A stretch of 64,000 nt of DNA from Lumbricus terrestris (GCA_949752735.1 OX457037.1:1634001-1698000), one strand, 5' to 3'; shown: positions 16,706 through 30,209, numbered from the stretch's first letter. Made by a program: numbers and translations. Notes: generated from the sequence alone by a model not told the origin.

Positions 16706-18719
16706 ATGATAGCAAACACGTTGATCAAGATCTTTCTGTTGTGTGTCCACAGTCTGGTTACAGAAACAACAGACGGTAAACACGCCGATGTCACCGGCAA
16801 TGAACACAGCGCACAATTTCTTAAATCATTTTTATCATTAGTACCCAGAAAATGAACAAAATATTATTCGATTTTTAAAAAGCACAAGCGTTAGACTTAC
16901 TATTAGGCTAAATAAGAGAGTCGATCCTTAACATAGGACGTTGTGGTTAGTCCAACGACCTGGAATGGACTTCCTTTGACAATGCGACACCTCCCAAGCT
17001 GTTCTCAATTTCGCAAACTGTTGAAGACTGTTTTTTCGCTTGATCTCGGCCGGGAGCGCCTCTGAGTAGGTACCTCGAAGGGGCGCTACATAAATCACGA
17101 TTAGTTGATTGGTAGGCTTTATAATAGCGCCTAATTAACAAAACATTGTGTTACAATTTCTTTTTAAAGAAGGCAGTAGGCCTATGCATGTTAAGAAGAA
17201 GATATGTTATGAAAATATTGGCTTCATCGTCGTAGAATGCAAATAACCAACCGACAGAAAATTGTTTTTTTAGGTGATCAATGCTTGTCAAATCTGAAGA
17301 ACCTGGCTGTTTACGAAGGACAGCTGGATATAATGATGCGTCTAACAACTGATCCTCAAAGCGTAGCATGGAGCGTTCTTCCGACTTCAGATGAGTACAT
17401 AACTCAAAGCATCACCGATAAAGGTGGTAATAAGAATTCATCGCTCGCAGGACTCTACGACATTAACGAGACCGGTCTAATCATCAAGAACGCAACAACT
17501 ACTGAAAATGGAGATCCGATATCAACCGCTGGGTTGTACATCGGACAATGTGCAAATGATACCAACAGGACGGGTGCCAAGCTACTCGTCATTCGTAAGC
17601 AAATTTGACTGATTCTTGCTGTATTTTACATCTTGCGATTTGCGACAGTGGATGTTGGTTGTCGAGGTTGGAAGTTATGTAAAGCCGTCGTTTACGTTGC
17701 TAAATTATTTTATGTTGCCATCCGAAAACGGAAGCTGATATCGATGAGATTAACAGCCTGCCGAAATTTGCATTAATGAAACTCCTTCTTTGCCTTAAAT
17801 AAAAGCTGGATTGGTGAAAGTCATCATGGGCTTTACAGATAGGCTACTCGATCATTTCGCCTATAAAGACGAATATAAAATTATCATCATGGGCATTGGT
17901 TGACTGTTTACTTACCGACATCAAGAACAACATTGAAGACATTGAGATGATTTATCGCAGTTATCTACCGGATAATAGAATTTCACATTACATCATTGTC
18001 GATATTGTCTTCAGACTAAGTGCTACTCCATCATAATATGTCTTAATATTTGGATGTCACTACCAGTGTTGATTAATTATTGGATTTCTGTGTTTTGTTG
18101 AGAAAAGCATCATCCAGGATAAGGACGTTTATTGAAACATCTTGTTTTATTCAATTAAACATCAAAGTTATCATCAAAGTTATCATCTCATTTCAGAGTC
18201 ATGCTTAATGCGTCTCATTGCATGTTCCCTCACAACATGTAATGAATAATCCATCGTGGTCAACATTGTTTCTGTTTGGATCGGTCTCTCTAGCCCACAC
18301 GATGTCGACACATTTAGGCCTACATAAAAATTATTAGAGAAGCATGAACACAATCTGCTACCTTGCTTATTTTACTTGGTTTATTTACAGGAAGAGGTCC
18401 ATTGTGTTCACGCATTCCGAACAGCTCAACTTCTTCCAATGTGTCGTGCAGCGTCACTTTTGCTGATAGCACTATGCATCCCATTCTTCCGAATATAACC
18501 TGGAGACTCAACGGAGCTTATCTGGCAACGTATACACTTCAGAGAACGAGGATTGACTCGTACGTCTTCTATGCAGAATCAACCTTTACAACCAACAGTC
18601 GCACTCGTGAGAAAGTATACACATGTGAGCTGACTTTTGATGCACCAACTGAAATCCAATATCCTTGGATCGCTGAAAATGCTCCGGAGTTCAGCAAAAC
18701 TTGCACAATCGCACAATAG
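16706..18719 (+). CDS. Ig gene 1: secreted two-Ig-domain protein, type I
   Basis: Three exons: 16706-16775 (signal peptide, core IKIFLLCVHSLV), 17274-17594 (Ig1) and 18391-18719 (Ig2, stop TAG). The coding sum is 720 nt, 239 aa, with GT/AG borders and phase 1 introns. Ig1 has Trp in QSVAWSV, GLYI in the F-strand place, and Cys only in DQC and GQC. Ig2 has canonical NVSC, NITW and VYTC plus an outer pair PLC/KTC. Several N-glycosylation sites (NSS, NVS, NIT, NET). No membrane segment, so secreted or held by a partner. I do not recognise the family; a role in recognition or immunity is only suggested by the Ig pair and the tandem expansion. The intron contains LINE-tail debris (about 16930-17110). 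Confidence 0.8.
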
Positions 18720-19862
18720 TCAGCTTGCTTAAACCGAAAACTAAAGGACAAACATGGATCACCTAAACCTGTTTCAGCATTTGTATAATTATTTTTGTTG
18801 TCATATTTGTCACGATTAAAACCGCAAAGTGGCACTAATTTCGAAGTTAACTAGCCTATATTAACACAGACAACTTTGTTTAAGCCTGCTCTTAGGCTGC
18901 ATGAAGGCCTATTAATTTTTTAAACATTCTAATTAGTGCTGTACAATTTAGTCCGACAAAGGTCATCAATGTCCGTGTTTGAAAGATTAGCAGACATTGA
19001 CACAGAAAAACAGCGGACTGAACATGTGTTAAACATCTGAAATAGCGTTGAATTATAATCTCACAGATCGATTCCAATCCATGTCGAAGCGAACAGAACG
19101 AAACCATTTGCGAAAACTAGGCTACTTGTCAGACAGTTGCTGAACGTTGGAAGAATTAATCAACTACTGAAGACTATTATTAGAATGCTAATCTGCTAAT
19201 GATATCTGAGTTGGTGATACGGCAAATCAAACTGAAATTAAATTGTGGAACCGAAATTAAATTGAAACGTCAGTCGCGTAAGGAATTTGAATCCGATCTC
19301 TAGGTTGGCAGTTGAACGCGATAAGCCAACGCTACAATTCTTAATTATATTATTGTATGTCGCGTTCAGAATGTTGTTTCGGTTGAAATCTCTGCTCCCT
19401 GATCATCGATGTAATTCTCCAACCGTTCAATGGTGAGTGGTTGTATTTAGATTTACTGCACTCACCTGTGTGGTGGAGCGGAGAAGGCTCTTGCCCTTTC
19501 ACCTTGCGAAAAGCCGCACGAATAATATGAATGGGTGAATTATCATTTATTTAGACTGTCACAGATTGATCCAACCAGGTATGTTTAGATTTCCGAATGG
19601 TCAATGATTCGGTCGTATTGGTCTACTGAAGGCCTACGCCATTGACACAGAGGCGAGCGCCTTAATATGCATTTAATCAATATTCACGGGTTATTCAGAA
19701 TATTTCCTTTGTAGAACCCAAAATTTCAGTAGAAGATCTTGTTTGGAGGCAGGCTGCAGCTAACGTGTAGGCCTATGATTCAACGTGGTAAATCATTTAT
19801 AGTCAGGTTACCTGCTGCAGTTAAACTAGTAGCTTAGTTGGATGAATGATGAAAGCATACTG
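18720..19862. other. Spacer between Ig genes 1 and 2, duplicated in block B
   Basis: No exon recognised. The stretch 19017-19560 is closely matched at 42375-42870, including a donor-like CAATGGTGAGTGG at about 19428 and 42770 and, on the other strand, CACACAGGTGAGTG. An unrecognised untranslated exon is possible; simple co-duplication is enough to explain it. Confidence 0.4.
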
Positions 19863-20087
19863 CAAGGCCGTAGCTAGGGGGTGTTTTGGGTGTTTGAACA
19901 CCCCCCGAAATGGAAAATGTGAAAAATAATAATGCATTTACGAGCACATGATGTAAAAACCATGAAGTAAAACCATGAAAACACCCCCCGAAATATGCCG
20001 GATAACTAAAAAAAAGTCATCAGTTTTGGGGGAAGGGAAATTGGTGAGCGAAACACCCCCCGAAATCAAATCCTGGCTACGGCTTTG
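19863..20087. mobile_element. hAT-like MITE, 225 bp
   Basis: Terminal inverted repeats CAAGGCCGTAGCTAGG and CCTGGCTACGGCTTTG, flanked by an exact 8-bp duplication GCATACTG (19855-19862 and 20088-20095). Block B has the uninterrupted site at about 43965 with one GCATACTG. Interior rich in AACACCCCCCGAAA. A longer relative is at 54033-54392. Confidence 0.88.
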
Positions 20088-20796
20088 GCATACTGTTAGT
20101 AATATAAACTATCATTCCAGTCAAAATGGAAGTCGGATCAAAATAGTAGAATATAAAGTTGGGTGACTGATGAAAACATCAGGGTAAGAGCAGACGTTGG
20201 ATCAGAGATGAAACCATGATATATTTGCTGTCAATTATTACCACGTCGGCGTAGGTCTACTTGGTGCCATAATTATTGCAGTAAAAATGAAAATGAGATA
20301 GCAGATTAAAATGTTCAGTTGAAGTTATATGAATTCAACAGTAGAAGCTGAAGACGAATGAACAACGAAAACATGGCTAAAATATGTATTTACTAGATCT
20401 AAATGTAGTTTATGGCATTAAGCTGCACTTTTACCGAAATTGCATTTTGTCAAGTGAAATTTTTAACCCACCCTTCAAGATGATATGTAGGCTACTATAT
20501 CTCATGGACTCTATACACACACTAAATAATATCGATTCAAATTCAATTACTGATAACCCCTTTCACACTTGTTTTCGCAACGCTTATTTTGAATAACTCA
20601 TTGTACCAGATAGTGGTTTTTCCATCTGCTCATGCACGCTAAGCGAATGCACACACATGAACGTGCAGTGGTTTGAACACGTCAACGGTCAGTGCTTGCA
20701 GCTGTTGAAAGCCATCGCAATTAAATCGAATTAATTAAATTGAATTAATTAGATTTGTCAACGATGGCCTATGCTAATGACTTTGTCAACTTCTGC

Positions 20797-20805
20797 TATG
20801 TAAAT
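20797..20805 (+). promoter_or_regulatory. Probable core promoter of Ig gene 2 (TATGTAAAT)
   Basis: Lies 63 bp upstream of the ATG. The paralog gene 4 has CTATAAATGC in the same context (44677), so gene 2 has a degraded TATA box. Both are preceded by the shared phrase TTTGAACACGTCAACGGTCAG split over 20672-20692 and 44565-44585. Confidence 0.45.
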
Positions 20806-20867
20806 GCAGACGCAACTGGATGCTTGCTATCTTCTTCAGCTCAGCATTGAAGCACACACGACGTAGT

Positions 20868-23800
20868 ATGATGGCAAATACTCAGCTGAGGTTCTTTCTG
20901 TTCTGCGTCTGCATTCTGCTTCTAAACCAAACAAAAGGTAAATTGCTGACATAATTTTACTAATTCCTCTGCTGACATCTCCCATGAGCATTGAAGGAAA
21001 CAGGAGTGAACACGTTAGGATGTTCTACTCGACTGCCTGTTGCCAATAATAGCTAATAGAAGCCAACGCACAGATTATAGCTCTCGTTAACTATTGAACG
21101 AACATCGTAGGCCTATTTCATGGTCTGTAGGCTAATTACTGACACGCAGGGCGACTCTCACGAGATTCAGCAGTGCCTATTAACGTTGTAAATAAACAAC
21201 CTTACTAAAATGCATAGTCGTTCTTGTTGACGAGTTATTGAGTCTAATCTTGAAAACGGTCTGCAACTGTGAATACTATTAGTCTGCATTATAGAAGCAA
21301 TTCGCTGACTCTACATGAGTTCATGCAAATTGTCCAGATGCAATAATTTATGAGACGACTTTAAAATGAAAAGAATAACAGTATGATAGGAAGTTTATCA
21401 ATCAGAACAATAGTAGCCTACTAATTTGGAACTGCTATGGTTATTTTTACCTCGGTGAGTTGCATAACTGTACTGAGAACAGCCGATTTCGCTGATTTTT
21501 CTTTCAGGTGTCCATGGTCAGTGTTCGACGCCACCAATGAATCAGGCCGGTTACGAAGGAACTCTGAATACGGTGTTGCCTTGCAACAGTCCGACAAAAG
21601 TATCTTGGGTTTTAAAACCAACTTCAGACGACCTAACCAATTATAAACTGACAAACTACGACGATGTTGTTCCTGCTTCATATACAAACCTCTTTGGCGT
21701 CAACTCAACTGGTCTGATAGTAAAGAAATATCAAACGTCTCCAGTGACTTCTCCAATATCAACTTCTGGCTTGTATATCATAAATATCAATGGATCCACC
21801 ACCAAGTATGGCGCTAAGCTACTCGTCGTTCGTAAGTAAACGTTCATATCTGCCCTATTTATGCAGAATTTTACCTACATCATACATTACTTTGGTAGTT
21901 AGGCTAAGAAGTCTTATAAAAATGTATGTGATAGTTTTCATGGGTGGTTCAGTGGCGCACAGGATAACACACTGGCATGGAGATCAGCGGAGTTCAGTTC
22001 AATTCCCGAAGCCACCTTTGGAAGGTCGTGTTTTTAGGCCGCTATTAGCGCCCTTGTATTGCAGGCTGTCTGTTCTGTTAGTAGTTAAGATTGATGTTAA
22101 TTAAGATTACTGAATGTAGGCTACATAGCAGCCGGTTGCGGTCTGTCAACCGGATTGTTCAATAGAAAATAATTATTATTGTCGATCCAGTCTCCGTTCA
22201 AGGAAAATGTTTTGTCAATTCAAATTCTGTTAAAGCAGGAATTATTTAGATGAATACAACTTAATATATTTAATTTACACAAGAATTTTTTTATCAGTTC
22301 AGCTCTTAGTTATTCAAAAATTAATCTCACTGAAGCAAAGAACCCAGGTTCATCGATCTCGCATTCTCGCTTCTATTTACGGAAACAATAAACAAGCCAG
22401 ATTCTATTAAAGAAAATTAGTTGATTCATCGAGTCAATACCCATTTTAGGCAAGCAATAATTTTCGTTAATACAGCGTTTATTTTATATTGACAACATAA
22501 AATATTCTAAATTCTAACAACGCAGATATGGTTTAACCATGGCCTACATCTAGAAAGCGTGAGATCGTTGGTAATAGGCGGCTACTACATTGCTTCAGCA
22601 ATCAGCCACAACTTCTCACAAGCAGCTCTTCTCTCATTCCATGTCAGTTTGGATGGTTGTGCCAGCTCAAGCAAAGGAAGAAATTCGAATAATAAAATCT
22701 GAAACTTGTGTTCTCATTTCTACTGACGATTGTAAATGCTATTAGGGCCTACTCAAATTGTTTGACATTGATCTACCACATCTGAATAATTTTCTAACAG
22801 TCTTAAAGCAAGTGCCGGTGTAAAGGTTTCAAATTACCCCTCCTAAACATTACCCCCGGTAACTTGAAACCGGTTTCAGATTACCCCCCCCGCAGGGGGG
22901 TAATGTTTAGGAGGGGGTAATTTGAAACCTTTACACCGGTTTAGCCTATATATTTTTCAAAGAGCAACTTTCCAAAGTTTCAAAACAGCCCAAAATTTAT
23001 CTCAACATGAGACCTTAATGCGAAAATTTTGGGTTGTTTTGAAACTCTGTACGCAAGTGTTGTGCAATTTTTTCTGTTTTAGTACTTTTAATTGTTCACA
23101 TTATTTTGTGTTGCAATGCATAATTTGCTCCGTGATCGACAGAGTCAGTCGCCAAAGTCGATCGTAAGTCGACCTAGTCGATTCGATCGGAAAATCGTCG
23201 AATCGATTGACTTGCGTCGTTTCTTCGACTTGACTCTGAAACATTTTACTTCTTGTTTTCATCGATGCGATGAACATAGGTCCTACAATAATTATTATTA
23301 TATCATAATGAACCCAGCAAATAGGCTATACAATGTCCCGTCAATGAATGATTTATATAAACAATCATTGTCAAATAAACACAGGCCTGTAATTATTACA
23401 TATGCATATAATAATATATACAATACATAGGCGTAGGAGGCTGGGGTCCAGAGGAAAAACACTCCCCAAATTTCGGGCGAGTCTTTTTTCGGGCAAGGAA
23501 TTCCGGGGAAAATAAACTATGCTTAAAGTTAAACGCTCATTATCACACAACATTATCTTCCAGTTCCAATTTGCCCGACTCGAGTCAGATACTCCTACGC
23601 CTATATGACTGTCGTCTTACTTAGCCTATCAATGCGCCACCGAGGGGTGGCGGTGGCACGTTGGATAACACACTGGCATTGTGACCAGCGGAGCGGAGAT
23701 TCAATTGTAGCCATCTGGATATTGAGAGTTTCCGACTTAGTGGATCATAAACGATTTATCAAAATTGGGCAGTTCCTGCTTTCTCTAAATCGATTTTTCT

Positions 23801-26800
23801 GTTTCCTAAAAACAGTTTTCCTGATTGAACTCTCCACTTTCCCACTCTATACAGTCCATATGATCTCAGATAAATTAGCGTTGATATCTTTGTCGAATAT
23901 GTTTTATTATAAGAATATTATATGATTATAAATATTTCCGCAGCTTAAGCTTATCTCCCGTAAGTTACAGTGCATTGCTGGTAGTCTATAGGCTAAGCAG
24001 AGGATAGTCTCACTTGTTTTACCTACCTTTATTCCACGCGATCAACACAAGACAACTCGAGCTTCTGTAATAATATTGTCTCAATTAAGGAAACGATCGT
24101 GACACGCGTCAAATGGTTATTTTCTCCTAACTTAAGTACATTTCTTGGTATCTTCCTCAGGTGTTGGTCCAAATTGCACGTGCAAGACGTTCAATTCAAC
24201 GGCCATTCAACTGAACTGCAGTATAACCTACGCCGACCATTCTTACCATCCAATCGATGCTGTGATGAACTGGACAGCCAATGGCAACTTCTACAAAAGC
24301 GATACTCCTGTGAGGTCAAGACCTAACTCGAGAGAGTTCATATCATCATCAGTACTCCAGGTCAAAAGTTACGATCCACCAAACTACCAATGTACTGTTA
24401 CGTTTGCGGTACCAAGGAGTCAGCAGTTCGCTTTTATCGCAACAAATGCACCGGCATTCTCCGCATCCTGCAACGTACCATGTGAGTTTCAACACAGCCA
24501 GCTATATTTAAATTCCTTTTACAAGTAACAAAATGATCGATTTTTAAATTACCGTATTTGATTATTTTTGCAGTAAAATTAATGCTGAAGGAATATACAC
24601 TATTTAGAATGAAAGATATGCATTATGCACACTCTGATTTTCTAGTCCAACCAGAACTGTCTATTTGTCCGGTAGGCCTATATTGTCGCACCACAATAAT
24701 TATTATCTTACTAGACGTAATCGTAATCGTAATCGTAATCTCCTAATTTCTAAAGCGCCACTGGAAAGCCAAGCGCGGGGCACCGGCTTATTCACTAGAC
24801 GTGAGCTTGCTTTGATCTCTCAACAATGTTGGTTGAAAGTAAGCAAAGTTTCGATGAAATGCTGGCATAAAACAATAAATTATTGTCCGCTGACAGTGTC
24901 ATACAGTATGACATAGTTATCAAAAATGCACTGATCCTTCAGCGTCCTTTTCAAAGGTAACTGGTCCACCAATAATCCAATATCTGATTTCATGATTGGC
25001 CCTGACAGCAGCTGCTGACCCTGCGAATTCCTATCTAAATTATTGCTTAAGACTCACTTACTTGGGACTCTATTGATTTGGAACTCTTTCAACTGGAACT
25101 CTATCGAATCGGTACTGTATTGACTTGCAACTCTATCGCCTTGAGAATCGGTACACTATCGACTTGGGACTCTATAATTGACTTGAGACTCTGTTGTCTT
25201 GGAACTGTATTAACTCTACTGACTTAGATATCTCTCGCCTTCGAACCACAACATGGTCAAGATATCATCGTCAGATCCAAACAGCGATTCTTGACGTAAC
25301 GCATTGTGAGACAGAGAGCTCAATATTGTTGTTCACTGTCATAATAATATTGTTTATGTGGTCGAATCAGAAAATAAAATTTAATTGAACTCAATTAAGT
25401 GAACTGAATTAAGTGTCATGCATGTAATCTGAAACAGGGGAAATTTATTTATTCCCCAAAATATTCGTAGTGCAACAGCGCAAAGAACCCGCCGAGCAAA
25501 CTGTGAAAAGAAAAGGTTTAGAGTAGCAAATAAAAGTCTGATTAATCTCATTGAAACAATTAGACTGCTTGTTAGATGACCTACAACCAACCGCCCATTG
25601 TGTTCCCATGAATGATGGTCTTTTACGCATTATGAGAGAGATACTCTGTCAGGTAAACGCTGGATATTCTACAAGCTTACAGTTTCAAAAGACCTGTCTC
25701 TTGCTCAACAGTCATGCCCAGTTCAAATTTCCATGCCGCCATTTCGCAATGCCATTTCACATCAGGAGCAGCCATTTCTTATTCATACAATTCACGTTGT
25801 CACGAATCAATAACTTTACAACTCAAAATATAAAGATGGACCTCTGATTCTGGAATTTTGATTGAATGGAAAATACTCAACCTTAAATTATTTATAGACT
25901 TGAGTTAAGTGCCATGTCAAATAAATTGTATGATGACATTAAGGTGATTAATACAAACGTTGACGTTCAAACTTCAAAACTATGTGTTTTATATGTCTGT
26001 TCAGTTTGCGGTCAGGCAAAAACAACTTCACTAACATCAGCAACCGAACCAGCCAGGACTACTGCGCCATCAACCACGACTGAGCCAATTACAACTACTC
26101 CCCCATCAACCACAACTGAACCAATTACAACTACTCCCCCAAAAACTACAACTGAACCAATTACAACTACTCTCCCAACAACCACAAGAACGGACGGCGC
26201 CGACAAATATTTTCCGGCCCAAAAAAGTTGGTGACCTTTGTTAGTCCTCGAGCTCCATTGTCGTCGAAAATTACTAGTCATTAGTCATTAGGAAGTTTCG
26301 CGTTTGCGAACGGAACCGTTTTTCTCATTTTTTCCTCGAACAAATTCTGAGTCTGCGCCTTTTTAGGGGCGGGGTAGGAGAAGGGGCAAGCCCGAGAAAA
26401 GATACCATTTACACTATAAAAAAAGAATCTGGGTCTTCTTGGGGTACTTAGCTTCCCTTAGCCATGATAAACTCCGCCCATGCTGAATAGATATGTTGTT
26501 GCCTAGCTGAAACGCAACCAACATTATTTTTAGTGTAGGAGTCAACAAATTCTCCATTTGAAAATTTGAGGAATTCTTCCAGCAGGGCTGTTTTTAAAGG
26601 AATTTTAGAACTGCACAACTTTTTTTTCACTTCCCATCCTCCATGGTAAATTACATCCAATCGGGAGAAAAATGACATTTTTGCTAGTTTTCACTGTACA
26701 TAAGTGCTTCAACAGTTGCAAAAATACATTTTGAACCGCACATTTTATGTACAACTGCATGTTAAAACCTGTCCTCCAGGAAAAAGTATATTTTTTATTG

Positions 26801-27361
26801 TTCAGGTTGCAATTGTTCGCAGACGACAGACTGTCCACCAATAGAACAAAACTGTACACGAAACAACGAATGTCAATCTGGTAAGACTAGAAAAAAGAAT
26901 GTTCTTCACATGTAGATAAACTCAATTAAATTTATTGCCCTGAAATTTAAGACGCCGAAGTTTGTTTTCTTGCCCATTGTACTACATTGCATATTATTGT
27001 TTTTAGTGTTTGCGTTTCAGACGGAACAAATGCGACAGACGTTTACGACGAATGTGTCGTGAAGGCTGAGTTGTACGCAAGATGTGACAACTGTTGTCCA
27101 GAGACTCTGGTCTGTGGAGTTGTTGTGACTCTAAGGAACGACAGTCGTTGGTTGATATACGATCCTCAATGTGATGATAACAAATGCGAAATGGCTGTCG
27201 TAAGCGCATCCTGTATGTCCAGCGAATGGAAGCAGCTGTCGGAGAGAAAGGTTACAATATCTGGAGTGGGTGATTACGTACAGGCGGGATACAGCGTTCA
27301 ATTTGGTCTGAATGTGACCGATTGCAGCGATTCGTGTAAGAGAATGATGAATCTGCAGTAG
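20868..27361 (+). CDS. Ig gene 2: secreted two-Ig protein with Thr/Pro stalk and Cys-rich end, type II
   Basis: Exons: 20868-20937 (signal peptide, FFLFCVCILLL), 21508-21831 (Ig1), 24161-24481 (Ig2), 26005 to about 26200 (Thr/Pro stalk with repeats of TTTEPITTTPP), 26806-26880 (Cys-rich, CNCSQTTDCPPIEQNC) and 27021-27361 (terminal domain, stop TAG). Borders are GT/AG and phase 1 except the 3' end of the stalk exon, where no in-phase GT donor is seen. Ig1: GQC and VLPC, Trp in KVSW, GLYI without the F-strand Cys. Ig2: canonical QLNC, NW, YQC. Terminal domain: 113 residues with a dense Cys pattern (RCDNCCPETLVC, DPQCDDNKC, DCSDSC), not recognised. No membrane segment. The layout recalls secreted Ig plus Cys-rich effectors such as VCBPs, but no chitin-binding motif is seen. 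Confidence 0.68.
21942..22110 (+). mobile_element. tRNA-derived SINE
   Basis: Begins GGGTGGTTCAGTGGCGCACAG, an A-box-like pol III segment, with a B-box-like GTTCAATTCCCG at 21997-22008. The rest is a tRNA-unrelated body ending TTAATTAAGATTA. The same insertion is present in block B (48946-49112), so it predates the duplication. A related head occurs at about 23650-23700, and a 50-bp piece of the same tail at 52824-52875. Not a functional tRNA gene: no cloverleaf arms or CCA context. Confidence 0.75.
22815..22939. mobile_element. Foldback (hairpin) element, 125 bp
   Basis: Arms of about 43-45 bp starting CCGGTGTAAAGGTTTCAAAT and ending in its complement, with C-runs next to the loop; the arms differ by one base in a C-run. 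The loop holds a second small palindrome around AACCGGTT. Block B keeps the empty site (GTGCCAGTTTAGCC at about 50521). A transcript would form a very stable hairpin. Confidence 0.85.
23428..23604. mobile_element. Short inverted-repeat element (GGCGTAGGAG type)
   Basis: Ends ATAGGCGTAGGAGGC and ACTCCTACGCCTAT. Also present, more diverged, at about 50945-51118 in block B, so it is older than the duplication. The interior carries CAAATTTCGGGCGAGTC. Confidence 0.55.
25050..25220 (+). repeat. Degenerate minisatellite
   Basis: About nine imperfect units of the type GACTTGGGACTCTATC. Block B lacks this segment. Confidence 0.6.
26195..26480. mobile_element. Probable inserted element overlapping the end of the Thr/Pro exon of gene 2
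   Basis: The Thr/Pro coding repeat stops at about 26195 and is followed by sequence unlike coding DNA; the frame reaches TGA at 26232. The right side (GATAAACTCCGCCCATGC near 26470) is the complement of the terminus of the element at 30936-31191. The left limit is uncertain. If it is an insertion, it may have destroyed the stalk exon donor. Confidence 0.35.
26583..26771. mobile_element. hAT-like MITE, 189 bp
   Basis: Ends CAGGGCTGTTTTTAAAGG and TGTTAAAACCTG, flanked by TCTTCCAG (26575-26582) and TCCTCCAG (26772-26779), an 8-bp duplication with one mismatch. Same family as 52431-52621. Confidence 0.7.
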
Positions 27362-28092
<731 letters not shown>

Positions 28093-28588
28093 AGTAGAGA
28101 GGAAGGAAGATAGGGGAGGGGAAAGAGCGGAGAAAGATAGAGAGACAGAAACAGGGAGACAGAGAGAGACAGAGAGAGAGAGAGGGTAATTACGACATTT
28201 CTCTTTAATCCTTAATTAATAAATTGCAGTGACCACTAGACCGGCGATCAACTGTCCGGTGATCAATCGTCCTAGAACCATAATTTATGATCGGGTCTTT
28301 GCTGTGATAATACAGCAACTCTCCAGGTTCACGTGAAGACAGAAGGTCCTCAAGTTCTGTGGTCCACATAATTTCTCAAAAACGTCTGTCTCACATAGGT
28401 TCAGTATCGAAGAAAGGACTTACATTGAATAGGCCTAGATATTCAAAAATAGCTTCAAGATTGAACAGAGATATGAAGCAGGGCGCTGAGACGTCCTGCC
28501 ATTATATCGAGCGAACGAAGCGTTGCTAGTCCTTTGCCAAGAGCAGATCTAGACCTACGAAATCATGCACCATATCAACAGTGAACAG

Positions 28589-29374
28589 CAGTGGCGTAGC
28601 CAGGTATTTTTTCATGGGGGGGCAGTGGGGTGGCAGCTTAAAATGATGGGGTGGCTACCGTTGGCAATTAAAAGCGCGCATCGGCATCGCGAGCCGTACG
28701 CACGATAATTGAGCAATTGAACACAATACTGAAAGTAGTCAGGAGTGTCATGACATCATTGACATGACAGAAATGAGCAATCACATAATTGACATGTCTT
28801 AACGACGTTAACGTGTCTTAACTCAGTAACTGAAGAACGAAGTAATTTCAGTACAAGTCACAATCACAAAATAGTAGTCACTGTAGTCGTAAGTGAATTT
28901 ACAAATATATTTTCTTAATTTGTCTCAGTTGTCTTAAACCGAAGCTACAAATATCAGAATGCGAAAAAAAATTGTTGTCTAATGATCAAATGTCTAAATA
29001 ATAATTGGCAGTAAAAATTTCACAAACCTAAAATAGATGTATTCTACTGTCCTTGTGGTTAGCAGCAAAAACGACAATGTATTTTTAGATTTTGGATGTA
29101 TTACAGTATTGGACATAATACGCATGCAAGCCTCACTAGCTTGTCTGTCCCACAGTGCACTATAGTGGCCTGTCCCACTTTCCCATCACCCACCCTATAA
29201 GAAGTTGTACAGGAAGCTGTATAAAAAATAAAATAAGTCAGAAATTATATAACATTCTTTATCACTCGTAAAAGTAAAAGGTAAAACAAATGCAGGGATT
29301 GGGGGGCAGCTGGGGGGCAGCCCTTTCATTTGGGGGGCGGCTGCCCCCCTTGCCCCCCCGTAGTTACGCCACTG
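28589..29374. mobile_element. hAT-like non-autonomous element, 786 bp
   Basis: Ends CAGTGGCGTAGCCAGG and CCGTAGTTACGCCACTG, next to G-rich and C-rich inner termini (GGGGGGGCAG; GCTGCCCCCCTTGCCCC). Exact 8-bp target duplication GTGAACAG at 28581-28588 and 29375-29382. No transposase inside. Confidence 0.9.
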
Positions 29375-29489
29375 GTGAACAGAAATTAATAAACACACTA
29401 TACATAGATAAACGATTACATGTTTGTAACAGTGTGGATTATTTTCAACACAGCTTACTTGTGATTTGTCTGCCATGGGTGTATGACCC

Positions 29490-29650
29490 GCTAATAGATT
29501 ATATTAGCATGGACGCTGTTGCTCACACTGCTCTCACAGTTCCCATGCCGTACCAAGCCCTATGATGACCTTTCCGCCTAATCAATCGAAAGCCTTTGTA
29601 ACGGCGCTATATAAATAGTCGTAATAAATTATTATTACAAATTATTAATT
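29490..29650 (+). repeat. LINE/SINE-type 3' tail
   Basis: Contains AACGGCGCTATATAAATAG followed by an AATAAATTATTATT-type tail. 29651-30199 has no gene I can recognise. Confidence 0.4.
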
Positions 29651-30199
29651 ATACTCTATCTGTTTTCCTCTGTCTGTCTCTCTGGAGTCTCTATGTTTAG
29701 TTGTTTACACTATAATATTATTGACTCCTCAAAAGTCAATGCACTGTGCGATGTTGAGAATTCAAAGTGGACCGATGATGAGCTCAATGAAGGGAAGCGC
29801 AGCATGACACTGCAAGTAGCATGCGGCAGAATGAAAAGTTCTGCCTGGTCGAGTTTCAGGAGGGGCTGTTTTAAAAAAAGATTGAAGTAACTATGTCATC
29901 CGCGTCAAAATACCTTTTCAATTCGACTTCTTTTGAGTAATACGAGCAACGATGGTCCAGTAAACGAAAATCAACAGGTATTATTTTTATCTGTGGACCG
30001 CCTTAACGTCCCAATGCCGTTCGGAATTTAACGCATGCTTTCATTTAGATAGCTCGCCTAATTCATAAGAATTGACAAGGGGAAAATTAATGGTAACAAC
30101 AAGAAGATTTATTGGATGCATTTCTAAACTATGACGACTCACTTCATTCATGCCGTTCGCAAAATAAGCCTCGATGACAACAAGACATACTCTAAGTAG

Positions 30200-30209
30200 G
30201 TCATCATCA

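Larger units (their letters stand above)
15028..25705 (+). repeat. Segmental duplication block A (Ig genes 1 and 2)
   Basis: Collinear with block B (30330-54838). It starts near CTTTCCTTACCATCCGGACC and carries, in order, signal-peptide exon, two Ig exons, spacer, signal-peptide exon and two Ig exons. Exons, introns and intergenic DNA all match, so the unit was copied as genomic DNA. The 3' exons of gene 2 (26005-27361) lie beyond the part found in block B. Confidence 0.9.

Noticed and set aside
21942..22110. tRNA gene
   Set aside because: A- and B-box-like segments are present, but there is no plausible cloverleaf; body and tail are those of a SINE.
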